A stretch of 64,000 bases of DNA from NCBI GenBank assembly GCA_017427985.1, contig JAFRRS010000015.1:124001-188000 (forward strand), written 5' to 3'. The notes below the pieces were generated by a model. That model was given only the letters and a program-made list of their open reading frames with translations. It had not been told where the DNA came from and made no database searches. Position numbers and translations under genes: made by a program. Origin of the DNA: Bacteroidales bacterium. Its GTDB lineage: Bacteria; Bacteroidota; Bacteroidia; Bacteroidales; F082. Each line of letters starts with the position of its first letter. Within the stretch, counting starts at the first letter, position 1. Shown in pieces: positions 25,088 to 34,074 of this stretch.

Positions 25088-26223
25088 CACTTGATTCTCA
25101 ACAATTTAGACATCTTGCAACTGTCGTCCATGAAGACGATAGAAGCGTTGGCATTGCGTTCAATCTGGTTGATGCTCTCTTCAAACATTTCACAGATGCT
25201 CGCCACATTTCTTATATTAATAAAAGGTGCAAAGTTTTTCGTGAAGTTTTTCTCATCTGTTGGGAGCATCACCTCATCAGACATATTATTGTTGAACAGC
25301 AATGAGTTATGGAAAATATTCAATCCATACTCCAAAAATTCCTTCTGTTTCTCGCGTCCAAGCGGTTTTATGTCGTTTGCCACGAAATCGATAAGTTCCG
25401 GAAGTGCGCCTTTGAAGCAATAACGCATCCATTTCTGGAATGTCTCAGCGTAAAACTTCTCATCCTCACTGTCTTTGGCATAGCGTTGTGCCAATAGCCA
25501 ATTGCCATCAGCGAGTGTGGCTGCATCGTAAGCTTCTTGTTCTGTGCATCCAACCTTTTCGACAAGTGCCTGCTGTGTCTCCTGAAGCCCGAGTTTCGGC
25601 ACTTTCATCATCACGCAACGCGAACGGATGGTGGTAAGAATCTCCTCTTGATGCTCTGCAATCAGGATAAACAGCGTTTTCTCTGGCGGTTCCTCGATAA
25701 GCTTCAGCAACTTATTGGCACTCTGTGTGTTAAGTTTCTCTGCCATCCAAATAATCGCCACCTTATACTCACTTTCGTAAGCCTTAAAACTCAGCTTTCG
25801 CATGATAGTTGCGGCATCCCTGACGTTGATGATACCTTGTTTGTTTTCTATAGAGAGCTTGTTAAACCAATCAGACAAATCAGTATAACATTGACACTCA
25901 TTAAGATACTCTCGCCATTCTGTTATAAACAAATCCGACTCTGGGTTTTTATCCACTCTCTTTGTAGTAGCTGTCGGAAACACGAAATGAAGGTCGGGAT
26001 GTGTAAGAGACATATATTTCCTGCAAGAAGGGCAAACGCCACAACTATCTGATTCTGAACGATTTGTGCAGTTGATATATTGAGCGTAAGCCAATGCAAG
26101 AGGCATCTTGCCACTTCCTTCAGGACCTAAAAACAGCTGCGCATGCGACACACGGCTTTCCTTAACGCTTTGAATAAGGCGTTTTTTCAAGTCCTCGTGC
26201 CCTATCACGTCAGCAAACAACAT
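25087..26223 (-). CDS. holB: DNA polymerase III subunit delta'
   Basis: Clamp-loader subunit of the replicative polymerase. The 378-residue AAA+ protein has DVIGHEDLKKRLIQS, a Walker A-like loop GPEGSGKMPLALA, a zinc module (CGVCPSC with an earlier Cys in INCTN), LSFKAYESEYKVAIIWMAEKLN with a degenerate Walker B, ANKLLKLIEEPPEKTLFIL and the sensor SRC motif in TTIRSRCVMMKVP. The Met in place of the usual Thr/Ser after GSGK fits delta', which does not hydrolyse ATP. It starts directly after the C25 protease stop codon and overlaps lnt. Confidence 0.93.
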   Translation of the reverse strand: MLFADVIGHEDLKKRLIQSVKESRVSHAQLFLGPEGSGKMPLALAYAQYINCTNRSESDSCGVCPSCRKYMSLTHPDLHFVFPTATTKRVDKNPESDLFITEWREYLNECQCYTDLSDWFNKLSIENKQGIINVRDAATIMRKLSFKAYESEYKVAIIWMAEKLNTQSANKLLKLIEEPPEKTLFILIAEHQEEILTTIRSRCVMMKVPKLGLQETQQALVEKVGCTEQEAYDAATLADGNWLLAQRYAKDSEDEKFYAETFQKWMRYCFKGALPELIDFVANDIKPLGREKQKEFLEYGLNIFHNSLLFNNNMSDEVMLPTDEKNFTKNFAPFINIRNVASICEMFEESINQIERNANASIVFMDDSCKMSKLLRIK

Positions 26224-29200
26224 TTATCTCTTCACGATTTTTGTTGTTGAAACATTACCATCCTTATCCGATGTCTTAACGAAATACAATCCGCTTGTCA
26301 AATCTGCAATATTGATTGATTCTGAATCATTTACATTCATAGAAATGACTTTCAAGCCGATTGAATTATAAATCTCGACATATTGGACATCATCACCTTT
26401 AATATAAATGACATCATTGGCAGGATTCGGATAAATTGTCACGTCTTTATCATAACTCGTTGATTCAACACCCATTATCACCGTGTTACCCGGGAATGTG
26501 ATGTCATCAACCCAGCAAACATTTCCTCCAGTGCCACCATTCGGAGCCGTATCGTAACGCCATTCAATCACATGATTACCAGCTGCAACATCAAAGTTCA
26601 CGCCAGTCCAGTTGTTATCACCAGACCACATTCCCTGAAGCTCATTGTTGATGTAAAACACGAGGTAATCTTTGTGATACGTCGTTGAAGTCTTGAAATA
26701 GAACGAGATTTTTCCGCTTGTGGTGTTTTCAAATTCAATTATCAATGATGTGACCTGATTCTTGATAATATTTCCGCTTTGGGCGCAATAATTTCCGCTA
26801 TGTGCTTCACTATCAGTTACAAACCAATCGGCATCACCTGACAATTGCCAGTCAAGATTTGTCAATCCACCGCTTTCAAAGTCTTCTTTTGCTGTTCCCA
26901 CAGTGATTCTCATATCGCCACTTGCTGTATATTGGCTTGTTATCGCATTCATATTTATTGTAATCATGGCGCCATCAGGAGTATCGTCCGAAATAACAAA
27001 TTCCAATGACTGCTCGAAGTTTTCATTGATACCAACATTGTCAAAATGAATATCATTTTCAACCAATGTGATATAATTCGATGATACCGAGCAATGCAGA
27101 TATGGGTCTTCTGCAACATAATGACCGACATTTGTACCAGAAACCATTACTTTGAAAGTCTCACCTGGATCAAGAAAACCATTCATGTTACCGTTGATTT
27201 CCTCGTAAACCATATTGTTGATTTTCAATTCAGGAGCTTTTGCCAGATAATGAATCTCGCTGTTCCAAACATTGGTTCCATCGCTGCAAGACACCATAAA
27301 TCCCACGTATGTTGCATCAGGAATATTGTCAGCAATATTGAAATCAAAAGCATCTTCAATCAAAACTGTTGCGCCAGCGTTAACGTTTCCAATCTCCACA
27401 ACTGACTTCGACAGGCTCACATATTCAGAAACTGTTGATAATGTGGCAGTTACATTAGCCGCATTTGCCATTCCGATATTTTTGAAACTTGCATCCATCG
27501 AAATGCTTCTTCCAAAATCGAAGTCACCATGAATATCTGTAGCGATCGGATAAACGAACGCAGAATTCTCACTAATTCCCAACACGTTGATTGTCTGAGG
27601 GATAGCATTAGGTCCGGTGATGACAAGCTGTAAAGTGTCATCGACATTCAAAGGCTCAGCGAACAACAGTTCTGCCTCGCCGTCGTCATCAGTCATGCCA
27701 AATGCGAGTAAATCTCCATTGTAGAAAAGGCTGCAGCGGAAGTTGTTTTGCGGCACACCTATTTTATTAATTGTAACTGTTGTTTGTGTCGTTCCCAAAG
27801 TCAAAGCCGGCATGTAATCAATTTCCGGAATGAAAGGCTCATCGAGCCATGGGCACACAGCGACATCGCCCAAGATGTTGATATCGTATATGTTCCAACG
27901 CATCGCGCCGTCATCGCCCCAAGGTGTCACAACGTATGGCGCTGTCATAATTTTCATCTCCACGAATGCTGTTCCGATATAAGGCAGACGGTCGTTATAA
28001 TATGCGTCGACGAACTCACGATGCAAGTGAGCCGCCATGCCATCGCCCCAAGGCTGATACCAGCCATAGCGGGAATTGCCTGTCGTCGCTACAAATCCGG
28101 TAGAGATATTGACTAAGCGTTCGAGCATGCAGGTATGTGTGAAATCGCCGCAAATGCAACCATGAGAATGGAAGAAATTATAGTTATGGGTCACACCGTC
28201 GAGTTTTGCAAAAGAGCCGTCACTGGTAGTGTTCACATACCATCCCGCAACATAATCGGTGTTGGCGTGACCGACGTGATGCACGTACTGTCCGCCGTAT
28301 TGGTTTATTGCATTTCTGAAGATTCCGCCGGTCCATCCTGTCGGTCCGTCGGCATAGATTTTAATGAAGTTGTAATCCTCCGGAATTCCAACTGTGGTAT
28401 AATCGAAATTGCTTGAGCCGCCGATAAGCATCTCAAGATCATTGCTGCCATAATAGCCGTCACCGAGATGTTCTGCGCCAAGAATAACATCGTGGAACTC
28501 GCCGAGCACAGGATTAGCCTGATACTCTAACGTCTTGTGCATCATGTTGTTGAACTGTGTCTCGTTGTTGAATGGCATACGACCGATACCGAGTTCAGGA
28601 AGCAAGTCGTCTTCGCCAATCTCGCCCCATAGCTCGTCGTTATCATCATTCCAGGTGCCATCGAGGCATACGAAATACATGTCAGCAGGAAGGTTATCAG
28701 CTTCAGAACCGGCATCGCAGTAGAGAGCGCGCCACGGCACCACGTTGGAGTCGCCTCCGAGAAGCACCATCATAATGCCTTCATTTTCATACTCTTGATT
28801 GATGTAAGTACGCATTTTCTCGGCATCGTCGCGACCTTCAAAATTAGCGAGAATGTCTTCGAGAGCTGTCACGTGAGTGCGCAAGCCGCGAGCCTCGTAA
28901 AACTCAACGTATTCGTCGAAATGCGATACCCAGTTTTCCGGAGTAATGACGAGCAGTTCATAGCCGCCGATTGTGCGTGCACGGTTCTTATAAGACTTCA
29001 CCGCTTCCGGATTCTGAGCCAGACGCTCCACCCTTCCCTGAACTTCAGGTGTCATCCACAACTTGTTGCTTCTGTCTGATTTCGAAGCAGCTACGTCAAT
29101 TGTGACTGTTGCCGATTTCGCGTATGAGACCTTTCCTGTGGCAGGAATGTATCTCACTGGCGAGAACTGCGCAAAAGCAAACGAGCAGCCGTTAAGGTAT

Positions 29201-29601
29201 TGCGTATTGACTTTTGAGAAGGTGTTTATTGGATACACTTCGTTTGATTTATAAAACTCCTCGTTTTTCTCAAACACAAGCGGCTCCGTTGATGACAACG
29301 TACGAGGTGCCTGTGCAGGCATCAGGTTGTAAGTGCCGTCAAGTTCAACGAAGTCAGAGTATTCAACTGTAATAGCCTGAGCCTCAGTATTTTGTGGTAA
29401 CAACAACGACACCGACTGCCATGGCAGAGCAGCCTCGCCAGCGACGCCGTTATTGTATAAGCCGGCGAAGCGGATGACATCATAGCCATTCACCTCACTG
29501 ACTGTAGGAGTTCCGAAATGATACGTTTTCTGCACCGTCTGGGCGAACGAGAGAGCTCCCAAAACGATTGATAACACTAATGTTAAGATTAATTTTTTCA
29601 T
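26224..29601 (-). CDS. gingipain-like C25 cysteine protease with T9SS sorting domain
   Basis: A 1125-residue secreted protease of family C25. The order is: signal peptide (MKKLILTLVLS to SFAQ), a propeptide of about 200 residues, then the catalytic domain. The catalytic His is at about 445 in HHVGHANTDYV. The catalytic Cys is at about 482 in SHGCICGDF, matching ACVNGDF of RgpB. LGGDSNVVPW, PADMYF and LGIGRMPF also match family strands. An Ig-like domain follows at about 620-700, then CARDB-like beta domains, a jelly-roll at about 900-1030 and a type A T9SS C-terminal domain (IYPNPANDVIYI to TTKIVKR). Arg or Lys specificity cannot be read. ATG 29601 starts the signal peptide; an in-frame extension upstream runs into a decayed palindrome. 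Between lysS and holB. Confidence 0.9.
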   Translation of the reverse strand: MKKLILTLVLSIVLGALSFAQTVQKTYHFGTPTVSEVNGYDVIRFAGLYNNGVAGEAALPWQSVSLLLPQNTEAQAITVEYSDFVELDGTYNLMPAQAPRTLSSTEPLVFEKNEEFYKSNEVYPINTFSKVNTQYLNGCSFAFAQFSPVRYIPATGKVSYAKSATVTIDVAASKSDRSNKLWMTPEVQGRVERLAQNPEAVKSYKNRARTIGGYELLVITPENWVSHFDEYVEFYEARGLRTHVTALEDILANFEGRDDAEKMRTYINQEYENEGIMMVLLGGDSNVVPWRALYCDAGSEADNLPADMYFVCLDGTWNDDNDELWGEIGEDDLLPELGIGRMPFNNETQFNNMMHKTLEYQANPVLGEFHDVILGAEHLGDGYYGSNDLEMLIGGSSNFDYTTVGIPEDYNFIKIYADGPTGWTGGIFRNAINQYGGQYVHHVGHANTDYVAGWYVNTTSDGSFAKLDGVTHNYNFFHSHGCICGDFTHTCMLERLVNISTGFVATTGNSRYGWYQPWGDGMAAHLHREFVDAYYNDRLPYIGTAFVEMKIMTAPYVVTPWGDDGAMRWNIYDINILGDVAVCPWLDEPFIPEIDYMPALTLGTTQTTVTINKIGVPQNNFRCSLFYNGDLLAFGMTDDDGEAELLFAEPLNVDDTLQLVITGPNAIPQTINVLGISENSAFVYPIATDIHGDFDFGRSISMDASFKNIGMANAANVTATLSTVSEYVSLSKSVVEIGNVNAGATVLIEDAFDFNIADNIPDATYVGFMVSCSDGTNVWNSEIHYLAKAPELKINNMVYEEINGNMNGFLDPGETFKVMVSGTNVGHYVAEDPYLHCSVSSNYITLVENDIHFDNVGINENFEQSLEFVISDDTPDGAMITINMNAITSQYTASGDMRITVGTAKEDFESGGLTNLDWQLSGDADWFVTDSEAHSGNYCAQSGNIIKNQVTSLIIEFENTTSGKISFYFKTSTTYHKDYLVFYINNELQGMWSGDNNWTGVNFDVAAGNHVIEWRYDTAPNGGTGGNVCWVDDITFPGNTVIMGVESTSYDKDVTIYPNPANDVIYIKGDDVQYVEIYNSIGLKVISMNVNDSESINIADLTSGLYFVKTSDKDGNVSTTKIVKR

Positions 29602-29620
29602 GGTTATTTTTTGTTTTGTT

Positions 29621-29644
29621 GAGACGCACGGCCCTGCGTCTTTA
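29621..29644. repeat. decayed family A repeat
   Basis: GAGACGCACGGCC followed by CTGCGTCTTTA, clearly a degenerate copy of the 28-bp palindrome at 4313 and 6606. It lies in the leader between lysS and the C25 protease gene. Confidence 0.8.
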
Positions 29645-29647
29645 ATA

Positions 29648-31363
29648 TTATCCATTTATCCATTTTTCGACCTCGTCAAGTTGAAGAGCGGGGACGTCCA
29701 TTTTTGTCTTTTTCCTGATTCCGTTGAGTTTCTCACGAAGAGCCGACGGCTTCTCCGACTGCATCATCTCAACGGATGTATAGTTTTGTTTCACAAGCAC
29801 TTCCGCCCAGACCTCAGGCACGCCTACAGCCATAAAATCTTCTTTTGTGGCGACTTTCTTGTGCACCTCAGGACGCATCGTAGGGAAGAGAAGCACTTCC
29901 TGAATCTGAGTCTGACCTGTAAGAAGCATCACGAAGCGGTCGATGCCGATGCCCATTCCAGATGTTGGAGGCATACCATATTCAAGTGCGCGGAGGAAGT
30001 CCTGGTCGATGAGCATAGCCTCGTCGTCACCGCGGCCGGCGAGTTTCATCTGCTCCTCGAAACGTGCACGTTGGTCGATAGGGTCATTAAGCTCGGTGTA
30101 AGCGTTAGCCACTTCCTTGCCGTTTATCATCAGCTCAAAACGCTCGGTGAGTTCAGGGTTGTTACGGTGACGTTTGCACAGCGGTGACATCTCAACAGGA
30201 TAGTCGGTGATGAAGGTCGGCTGGATGTAGTTGCCTTCGCATTTTGCACCGAAGATCTCGTCGATAAGTTTGCCCTTGCCCATCGACTCGTCGATTTCGA
30301 CTTCAAGTTTCTTGCACACCTCGCGAAGCTGCTCCTCGTTCATTCCGTTGATGTCGATGCCAGTGTTTTCTTTGATTGAGTCAATCATCGAGATACGTTT
30401 GAACGGGCGTTTCAGGCTGATTTCCTTATCGCCGACATGCAGAGTGTCGGTGCCGAGCACGTCGTGGGCGCAACGGCAGATCATCTCTTCGGTGAAGTCC
30501 ATCATCCAGAGATAATCCTTGTAGGCGACATATATCTCAAGTCCAGTAAACTCTGGGTTATGCGAGCGGTCCATGCCCTCGTTACGGAAGTTACGCGAAA
30601 ACTCGTAAACGCCGTCGAAGCCACCCACGATGAGACGTTTCAGATACAACTCATCTGCAATTCTCAAATACATCGGGATGTCGAGGGCGTTGTGATGTGT
30701 CACGAACGGACGTGCCGAAGCGCCACCTGGAATTGGCTGAAGAACAGGTGTCTCAACTTCAAGATAGCCGTTCTCGTTGAAGAAATGGCGGATGCTGTCG
30801 ATAGCCTTGGTACGTTTGATGAAAATATCCTTAACCCTGTCATTTACAACAAGGTCGACATAACGCATACGATAACGCAGTTCCGGATCGTTGAATTCAT
30901 CGTATTTCACTCCGTCTTTCTCCTTCACTATCGGCAACGGGCGCAGACTCTTGCTGAGCACTGTCATTTCCTTCACGTGGATGGAAATCTCACCCATCTG
31001 AGTACGGAACACAAAGCCTTTCACTCCTATGAAATCGCCGATGTCGAGAAGACGTTTGAACACCACATTGTACATTGTTTTGTCTTCTCCAGGGCATATT
31101 TCGTCGCGGTTCAGATACAACTGGATACGGCCGTGAGCATCCTGCAGCTCGCAAAATGACGCGGCACCCATGATACGACGGCTCATGATACGTCCGCCGA
31201 TGCTCACATTCTCAAACTTCGCCAAATCATTGTCATCAAACTCATCTTTAATCTGTTTCGTGGTGACATTGACATCGTAAGCCGCCTGCGGATATGGGTT
31301 TATGCCGAGTTTATAAAGCTCTTGTAAAGAATTTCTCCTAACTTGCTCTTGTTCGTTTAACAT
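29648..31363 (-). CDS. lysS: lysyl-tRNA synthetase, class II
   Basis: Charges tRNA-Lys in the cytosol. The 571-residue class II enzyme has an N-terminal OB fold ([20 protein letters not shown], then [19 protein letters not shown]), [15 protein letters not shown], motif 1 near [16 protein letters not shown], motif 2 [14 protein letters not shown] and motif 3 [12 protein letters not shown]. Length is slightly above the 500-residue core because of a C-terminal extension (after [12 protein letters not shown]) that looks like a small alpha-helical domain, which is common in Bacteroidota. It heads the minus-strand block and has its own promoter. Confidence 0.96.
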   Translation of the reverse strand: MLNEQEQVRRNSLQELYKLGINPYPQAAYDVNVTTKQIKDEFDDNDLAKFENVSIGGRIMSRRIMGAASFCELQDAHGRIQLYLNRDEICPGEDKTMYNVVFKRLLDIGDFIGVKGFVFRTQMGEISIHVKEMTVLSKSLRPLPIVKEKDGVKYDEFNDPELRYRMRYVDLVVNDRVKDIFIKRTKAIDSIRHFFNENGYLEVETPVLQPIPGGASARPFVTHHNALDIPMYLRIADELYLKRLIVGGFDGVYEFSRNFRNEGMDRSHNPEFTGLEIYVAYKDYLWMMDFTEEMICRCAHDVLGTDTLHVGDKEISLKRPFKRISMIDSIKENTGIDINGMNEEQLREVCKKLEVEIDESMGKGKLIDEIFGAKCEGNYIQPTFITDYPVEMSPLCKRHRNNPELTERFELMINGKEVANAYTELNDPIDQRARFEEQMKLAGRGDDEAMLIDQDFLRALEYGMPPTSGMGIGIDRFVMLLTGQTQIQEVLLFPTMRPEVHKKVATKEDFMAVGVPEVWAEVLVKQNYTSVEMMQSEKPSALREKLNGIRKKTKMDVPALQLDEVEKWING

Positions 31364-31397
31364 TTTTATATTATTTTTACATATTAATATTTGGGGG

Positions 31398-31405
31398 CAA
31401 AGATA
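31398..31405 (-). promoter_or_regulatory. lysS promoter, -7 box
   Basis: TATCTTTG on the minus strand, 34 bases before the lysS ATG. The 210-base divergent gap 31364-31574 otherwise holds AT-rich sequence with runs of A and T and the promoter of the plus-strand gene. Confidence 0.6.
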
Positions 31406-31528
31406 CTAATTTTTCAGAAACATTAAGTAAAAACTGACAATTATTTATAAACAATCTTGTCGCAAAAAATTTTCAAAAAAAACAAAAAAATTTTTATTTA
31501 TTTTGTAGTTTTTATGAAAAATATGTAC

Positions 31529-31536
31529 TATCTTTG
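31529..31536 (+). promoter_or_regulatory. -7 promoter box of the 31575 gene
   Basis: TATCTTTG, 38 bases upstream of the ATG at 31575. It follows a very AT-rich tract with many A and T runs (31440-31520), typical of strong upstream regions. Confidence 0.6.
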
Positions 31537-31574
31537 CAGCGGTAATTTATGTAAGTCAGAAAATTATATCTAGT

Positions 31575-32357
31575 ATGAAAAGAAAAAATAAATCGTTCAT
31601 CGCTATTGCATTGTGTTTCACTGCGTTACTAAGCTCCATCAGTCTAAAAGCACAGGTTGAATTGGAGAACACTTTTAATGATCATGTGTATTATTACTCG
31701 TCTTTGGAGAAATATATTAATGTAACGACAAATAAAAATACCATTTCAATCAATTTGTACAACGGCGACCACTCGGTGTACAAGTCAATCAACATCACTC
31801 CTCCTTACGGATATGATTACTCTGACATCAACTATTATTCACAGACATTGTTCAATGATGACGAGGACATTGAATTTCTCGTGACATATTACAATTACAG
31901 TGAGGATATGAACAAGATTTCCATCTGCAAGCTGTACAACGAACAGGGTTCAGTGATTGAGGACTTCGGATATTCATATTATGTTTATTCGTCATTGTAC
32001 AACGAAGGTGGTTTCAAATTGAAATTGGAGAAGCGTTTCTATAACAACGACAGCAACAGATTCTATTATTCAACAGAGGTTTATTCATTGCCTGGAACAG
32101 GTTATTCCCTGTCAGAAAACGGCGTTCAGGTGAACAACGCACCTCAGAACACATCGGCTAAGGTCGTCGCTCTTCCATACTTGTTGAACGGCGGTGAAAG
32201 TGCAGATTTGTTCATATACAATATGGAAAACAACCTCGTTGAGAAGAAAGTTGTCGACTCGACATTCGACAGAATCATGCTTGACGTTTCAGGTTACGCA
32301 CCTGGAATCTATTATTATACAGTTGACGGCACAAGCCACAAGTTCATTGTAAAATAA
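31575..32357 (+). CDS. secreted protein with probable T9SS-type C-terminal domain
   Basis: A 260-residue exported protein with signal peptide (MKRKNKSFIAIALCF to LKAQ). The mature part is very rich in Tyr, Asn and Asp (VYYYSSLEKYINV, YDYSDINYYSQTLF), suggesting a beta-rich extracellular fold. The last 70 residues (PYLLNGGESADLFIYNMENN, then MLDVSGYAPGIYYYTVDG and FIVK) have the layout of a T9SS C-terminal sorting domain: P-x-x-x-G strand, a turn, L-x-x-Y-x-x-G-x-Y/Y, and a short basic end. I do not recognise the N-terminal domain. It is monocistronic, with its own promoter and terminator. Confidence 0.8.
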   Translation: MKRKNKSFIAIALCFTALLSSISLKAQVELENTFNDHVYYYSSLEKYINVTTNKNTISINLYNGDHSVYKSINITPPYGYDYSDINYYSQTLFNDDEDIEFLVTYYNYSEDMNKISICKLYNEQGSVIEDFGYSYYVYSSLYNEGGFKLKLEKRFYNNDSNRFYYSTEVYSLPGTGYSLSENGVQVNNAPQNTSAKVVALPYLLNGGESADLFIYNMENNLVEKKVVDSTFDRIMLDVSGYAPGIYYYTVDGTSHKFIVK

Positions 32358-32386
32358 CAAGCAATAAATAAGGAAATCTTAAAAAG

Positions 32387-32412
32387 ACCGATGCCTGAGG
32401 GTGTCGGTTTTT
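32387..32412 (+). terminator. Rho-independent terminator
   Basis: ACCGATGC pairs with GTGTCGGT (two G-T pairs) around a CTGAGG loop, preceded by AAAAAG and followed by TTTTAT, 30 bases after the 31575 gene. Confidence 0.75.
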
Positions 32413-32449
32413 ATGTAACTGATAGCATAATAAGTCATCTGCGAGGCTT

Positions 32450-32492
32450 CCAGACTGCGCTGGTTTGGACCACGTCGCCCCAGACTGCGCTG
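32450..32492. repeat. direct repeat pair in a non-coding stretch
   Basis: The 13-mer CCAGACTGCGCTG occurs at 32450-32462 and again at 32480-32492, 30 bases apart. The GC-rich block between them contrasts with AT-rich surroundings. It looks like a remnant of a mobile repeat, not part of a gene. Confidence 0.55.
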
Positions 32493-32516
32493 CGCTTGTC
32501 AGGGGATAAGAGAATG

Positions 32517-32537
32517 GCGTATCTCCGATACGCTTTT
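32517..32537. terminator. small hairpin with T tract
   Basis: GCGTATC and GATACGC form a perfect 7-bp stem with a TCC loop, followed by TTTT. It lies in the non-coding gap 32358-32955 and could terminate any transcript reaching it. Confidence 0.5.
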
Positions 32538-32605
32538 AATTGTTGAATAAAACTTCCAGGTTTTATTATTTTCGTATTTTTTGATATTCATTTACTAAAA
32601 AACAT

Positions 32606-32613
32606 TATTTTTG
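32606..32613 (+). promoter_or_regulatory. -7 promoter box of the structured leader
   Basis: TATTTTTG about 340 bases before the ATG at 32956. A transcript starting here would carry an unusually long, structured leader. Confidence 0.5.
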
Positions 32614-32719
32614 CATTTGAAATATATTACAAACAAAAATCTTTGCCTATGACAAAATAGCAGTTATTTCTGCACACACTATAAAAACATATTGGAAAAA
32701 GCGTTAAAAGCTGAATCTT

Positions 32720-32945
32720 GAGTTTCTGAAAATTCGACACTTTCTATGAAAATCAACCAAAGATAATGCTGATAGCGCTCATGCATTGCGTGGGCTTTAT
32801 TCTTATTATTTGGTTGATTTGGTAAGTCGAATACCTCAGGAACTCAATGGAAGCAGAAAGCACCACGCTTTTTCTGTGTGCCGCAGCCAACAACCGATGG
32901 TGCTCAAACAGATTATTAACCAAAGTCCGATAAAGGCGGACGTTA
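32720..32945 (+). ncRNA. structured leader or small RNA candidate, unassigned
   Basis: A 230-base non-coding stretch with several strong pairings. AAATCAACCAAA (32750-32761) pairs perfectly with TTTGGTTGATTT (32809-32820). GCGTGG-GCTTT (32788-32798) pairs with AAAGC-A-CCACGC (32857-32868), crossing the first helix, so they form a pseudoknot or are alternatives. GGTTG can also pair with CAACC at 32891-32895. A GTCCG/CGGAC hairpin (32925-32941) ends 14 bases before the lipoprotein ATG. A TCAGG...GGAAGCAG stretch recalls SRP RNA, but its apical loop does not fit well. It may be a cis-regulatory leader or an independent RNA; I could not match it to a known family. Confidence 0.35.
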
Positions 32946-32955
32946 AACAAAAAAA

Positions 32956-33450
32956 ATGAAAACAACAAGATTTTTGCTATTTCTAGGATTAGTAATGTTA
33001 ATGACATCCTGTGTACCAACAGAATATGTGACACGCTACCGTTACGATGAAAACACAACACGTTATATCACACCAACAACGCAGCCTACCTTTATCTCTC
33101 CCACAATCGCCGACCTTGATATATCATCAACCAAAGTTGTGGAAAGCGAAACATACGATAATACATTGTCATATTATGATGTCGACAACCTCAACAAAGG
33201 CAATGGCTCTGCCACTTTGGACTATCTGAAAAACCTTACTATTTCAAAGGTGGTGAAAAAACATAATGCAGATGTTATCGTTGCACCTATTTTCGATGTC
33301 AAGACATCAGATGATGCCAAAAAGATTATCATAACCGTCACAGGTTATCCTGCAACATACAAGAACTTCCGTATGGTAACACCTGCAGATGCCGAGGCAT
33401 TAAGAGTTTATGGTATTGATATTGCAGCTCCTTCAGTCAAAGTAAAATAA
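32956..33450 (+). CDS. lipoprotein of unknown function
   Basis: A 164-residue lipoprotein: MKTTRFLLFLGLVMLMTSC, with the lipobox cysteine at residue 19. The mature part has a proline/threonine-rich linker (about 35-55, ITPTTQPTFISPTIADLDI), then an alpha/beta domain with LNKGNGSATLDYLKNLTISKVVKKHNADVIVAPIFDV; the NADVIVAP strand resembles small Bacteroidota envelope lipoproteins of unknown function. It starts a three-gene unit with a predicted outer-membrane barrel and an InlB/CUB lipoprotein, so a cell-surface role is likely. It is preceded by a long structured leader. Confidence 0.8.
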   Translation: MKTTRFLLFLGLVMLMTSCVPTEYVTRYRYDENTTRYITPTTQPTFISPTIADLDISSTKVVESETYDNTLSYYDVDNLNKGNGSATLDYLKNLTISKVVKKHNADVIVAPIFDVKTSDDAKKIIITVTGYPATYKNFRMVTPADAEALRVYGIDIAAPSVKVK

Positions 33451-33456
33451 AGAGTC

Positions 33457-34062
33457 ATGAGCAAAAAAGCAATTATTGCATTTGCATTTATCGTATTGTT
33501 TGCCACCATAGCAAACGCGCAAGCTGTTGGCACTTACAAAGCGAGCAAAGCCAAAGTCGTCACCGAAAAAATTAAAAAGCCGCAAAACCCAACGTTTGTT
33601 GGGTTTAACGCAGGTATGGCTGCCACTCTAGGTTCTTTGAAAGCTATCAACTTTACAGCAGGTTTAGATCTCGCTTTTCCCATAGGCACAAGATTTGCCT
33701 GGGGTTTTTACATGGGATATCAAACCCCAGCCCAAGCTGATTTAGGGTTGATTTTTGTTCACGGCGATTATACACAGGGAGGTGCTTTCATTTGGGGATT
33801 TGGTCCAATAGGTAATATTGAATACAGAAAAAACCTTGAATACGAAGGCGTTACATACGAAAGAACATATAGAGCCGCGTTAGGATTCATGTTCCGCATA
33901 GGATTCAAATCAAAATCACCATTGTACTACAATCTCGCAGTATCTAAAGGTAAAGTGAAAAGATTAGACCAATATCCAGAGCACAATAACATAGATGACA
34001 GCTCTTCTTATGGCATAAACTTAACTGTTGGTTATAGACTTAATACTAAAAGAAAGAACTAA
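33457..34062 (+). CDS. predicted outer-membrane beta-barrel protein
   Basis: A 201-residue exported protein. The signal peptide is MSKKAIIAFAFIVLFATIANAQ. The mature part shows alternating aromatic/glycine strands typical of a small barrel: FVGFNAGMAATLG, FTAGLDLAFPIGTRFAWGFYMGYQ, GAFIWGFGPIGNIEYRKN, AALGFMFRIGFKS and a terminal YGINLTVGYRLNTKRKN. It lacks a C-terminal aromatic residue, so barrel insertion by the Bam signal is not obvious. It lies 6 bases downstream of the lipoprotein gene and 12 bases before the InlB/CUB lipoprotein gene, as one operon. Function is unknown; the barrel call is inferred from strand pattern. Confidence 0.78.
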   Translation: MSKKAIIAFAFIVLFATIANAQAVGTYKASKAKVVTEKIKKPQNPTFVGFNAGMAATLGSLKAINFTAGLDLAFPIGTRFAWGFYMGYQTPAQADLGLIFVHGDYTQGGAFIWGFGPIGNIEYRKNLEYEGVTYERTYRAALGFMFRIGFKSKSPLYYNLAVSKGKVKRLDQYPEHNNIDDSSSYGINLTVGYRLNTKRKN

Positions 34063-34074
34063 ATTTATTGAAAG

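Noticed and set aside
26224..29601. Caspase or metacaspase assignment for the protease
   Set aside because: The His/Cys order and GDF after the Cys match C25 gingipains, and a T9SS sorting domain and signal peptide are present.
32780..32945. SRP RNA (4.5S) gene
   Set aside because: TCAGG and GGAAGCAG occur in the right order, and GTGTGCCG follows, but the apical helix and GNRA-type loop cannot be formed with normal spacing, and the region has other competing helices. Kept as an unassigned structured RNA instead.
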